A stretch of 64,000 bases of DNA. It comes from Microplitis mediator (lineage: Eukaryota > Arthropoda > Insecta > Hymenoptera > Braconidae). The stretch lies in assembly GCF_029852145.1 (NCBI RefSeq), contig NC_079975.1, positions 5,518,001 through 5,582,000 on the forward strand, given 5' to 3'. Position 1 is the stretch's first letter; each line of letters starts with the position of its first letter. A program made the position numbers and the translations under genes. The notes beneath the pieces were generated by a model. The model did not search any database, was not told the DNA's origin, and worked only from the letters and a program-made list of their open reading frames with translations. Below, in pieces: positions 62,302 to 64,000 of this stretch.

Positions 62302-62993
62302 CGCGGAGAGAAGAACATGGGAATTTTTTTCCATTTCGCTTAGGAGAAATTCCTATGTTGACATAGAAAATTTTCCTTCATCAACATGGGAAATTTTACT
62401 AGGGAAAAATGAGAATATAACGATATTTTAGGGAAATTTTACCCACATATCATGGGGATATATCCCATTACCATTGGGAAATTTCCACGTAGATATGTAA
62501 AAATTCCTTTTATAACATTGCTGGAAATTCTATATTGACATGGAAAAAAATTTCTCTAGGATTTTCAGAGACTTTTGTTTCCCCTTGTTGACATTGAGGA
62601 ATATCCTATGGCATTAAAAGAATTCCAGCAATGTTGAAACAGGAATTTTTTCAATGCCTACATAGGAAAATTTCCCATGCTAACATTGGTATGGTTCCTA
62701 TATTCCATTGTTATTTTTCCAATGTTGGTACAGGAAAATTTACATTGTCAATATAGAAATAATTCCTATGTAACAAAGCAAAATTTGCTATGTGACACAC
62801 ACGGAAAAAAATTTACTGTTGCTGCAACAGGAGGCAGCCATGGTGCAGCAAAAGAAAAAAAACCTGTTGCAGCATCAGTAAATTTTTTTCCGTGCAGTTA
62901 CAATTCACATGTTGACCTAGTAAAACTTACAACGCCAACAAAAAAATTTTCCCCAAGCAAAATTGGAAAAATTTCCATTTTATTCTCTCTGTG
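62302..62993. mobile_element. TA-flanked MITE filled with ACATGGGAAATTT words
   Basis: TA at 62300-62301 and 62994-62995. Ends CGCGGAGAGAAGAACATGGG and TTATTCTCTCTGTG. The interior repeats words such as CCTATGTTGACATAG and ACATGGGAAATTTT. An open frame of 108 codons across it is repeat-derived. Same plan as 50951-52001, with a different word. Confidence 0.7.
62800..62894. mobile_element. Nested 95-bp palindrome with CACGGAAAAAAATTTACTG ends
   Basis: Ends CACGGAAAAAAATTTACTG and CAGTAAATTTTTTTCCGTG, inner CTGCAACAGG / CCTGTTGCAG. CA lies directly outside both ends. It sits inside 62302-62993, so it is younger. Confidence 0.75.
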
Positions 62994-64000
62994 TAAAGGA
63001 TAAATAGAAAAATTAATTTTTTTTATTTTTACAGCCTCATGGTTCTCAGAGTTGGTAACGGGAACCGTAAGGGCGTAAAAAAAAATTTTTTATACCCCTT
63101 AGAGTTCTTGAGTGGCATAAGGGCATATAAATCTACACGACCTGACGGCATCTGCAACGCGATATATTTATTGTGCATTAATTAATAAAAGCTTTATTAA
63201 ATCACACATGACGATTAATAAAATTTAAAATTCTTTTTTTTTTCACTTTAAAAAAGTTTTACAGTTAATATGATTAGAATTTTAAAATTAGTTTAAGTTA
63301 AATAGTTTCTTCGAGAAATCTGATTACGAGACGAGGGAAGAAAAAAATTTTAAATAAAATGAAATGTTTTTTTTTTATTAACTATGAAAACTTGTTTAAA
63401 CTCTTAGCGATATCACATCCTGAGTAACTTAGCAGCAACTGAGCTTGCAATTTATCTCGACGTAAGTAAGAGATTTAATTTCAGTAAGTGACTCCTCTAA
63501 GCCACATTAAGTGCATTGGCAAGTCTTTTACTTGACAGAAACGACATCTTGTTGAGGGGTTCTAAGATATATACATATATATGTGTATATCGACTGTACT
63601 TTTATTTCAAATATTGAAGTTTTTTTTCTATTTTTTTCTACAGTCAATTCAAATAAATAAAAAAAAAAGCCTTTGCGTTTTATTTTATAAAACTAAATAG
63701 AGACAAGACGAGGTCTAGTTGATGATAAATTACTTTAAAAAATATATTGATACTAACTTTAGTAATCAGTTACACGAATTTATATGTTCTCGTTAATTAA
63801 ATTTTAAGTTTTTATTCGAATATTTATTTAATATAAATATTTAGATCATAAACTTGGATAAAAATCAATTTATTGATACCGTTAAAAAATCGTTAAAATT
63901 TTTTAAAATAAATTTAAGTTTTAAAAGTTTTTTTTCGCATATTTATATAATAAAAAACTTATTTATTTTTATCGTATAAATAAAATTCTCAAAAGTTATT

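Larger units (their letters stand above)
49792..64000. other. Right flank, repeat-rich, no identified gene
   Basis: Apart from listed repeats I see no supported coding exon. Intervals with nothing nameable: 49800-50945, 52005-52820, 53180-53640, 53760-54370, 55490-56385, 57815-58620, 59910-62300 and 62995-64000. These are AT-rich with homopolymer runs and short TA repeats (for example near 61620-61780 and 63565-63590). Confidence 0.5.

Noticed and set aside
62677..63003. 108-codon plus-strand ORF as a gene
   Set aside because: It spans repeated ACATGGGAAATTT words and a nested palindrome, so the open frame is repeat-derived.

Overview
The window is insect nuclear DNA, very AT-rich and intron-dominated. 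The only gene I can identify with confidence is a small-conductance calcium-activated potassium channel (SK/KCNN family) on the minus strand. Three coding exons are visible, at 27953-28024, 7448-7846 and 2339-2434. They have consensus splice sites and matching phase 0. Together they encode the first 189 residues: an N-terminal leader, a Gly/Ser-rich linker, and transmembrane segments S1 and S2. The remaining channel (S3-S6, pore, calmodulin-binding domain) must lie beyond base 1. The S1/S2 sequence is of the arthropod SK type. The general look (AT-rich, crowded with short terminal-inverted-repeat elements) would suit a parasitoid wasp, but that taxonomic guess is weak.

Layout, left to right. 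1-2338: intron after the S2 exon. 2339-7447: S2 exon and the intron before it, with a 5'-truncated LINE tail and a TA-flanked MITE. 7448-7846: linker plus S1 exon. 7847-27952: a 20 kb intron with many foldback and MITE-like elements, a tRNA-like sequence inside a TIR element, and a perfect tandem dimer of a 638-bp TIR element. 27953-28024: first coding exon with an ATG in good context and an overlapping short upstream ORF. 28025-64000: upstream sequence with no certain gene. It holds one GC-rich, splice-site-bounded open segment (49579-49791) that could be an alternative upstream SK exon, a small GC-rich island near 32.6 kb, and dozens of repeats.

The repeat content is the most informative part. 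At least six structural classes recur. (1) MITEs flanked by TA, mostly with ends CAC(A/T/C)G. (2) TA-flanked elements starting GGG. (3) A GAATCGTTTATTTGAG family with perfect 4-bp target duplications in three copies. (4) GGT-ended foldbacks carrying GACAAAAT/GACAATT words, with 8-, 9- and about 20-bp flanking duplications. (5) A 0.65-0.77 kb dispersed family that starts at a CCCGCTAAGAAAATT motif and carries a GT-type microsatellite at a fixed internal place. (6) Short palindromes with a conserved GC-rich core. Several insertions are nested, which gives relative ages, and one duplicated segment supplies an empty site for one MITE and a partial one for another.

No bacterial-type operons, CRISPR arrays or rRNA genes are present. 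All boundaries were read by eye; none were checked by alignment.
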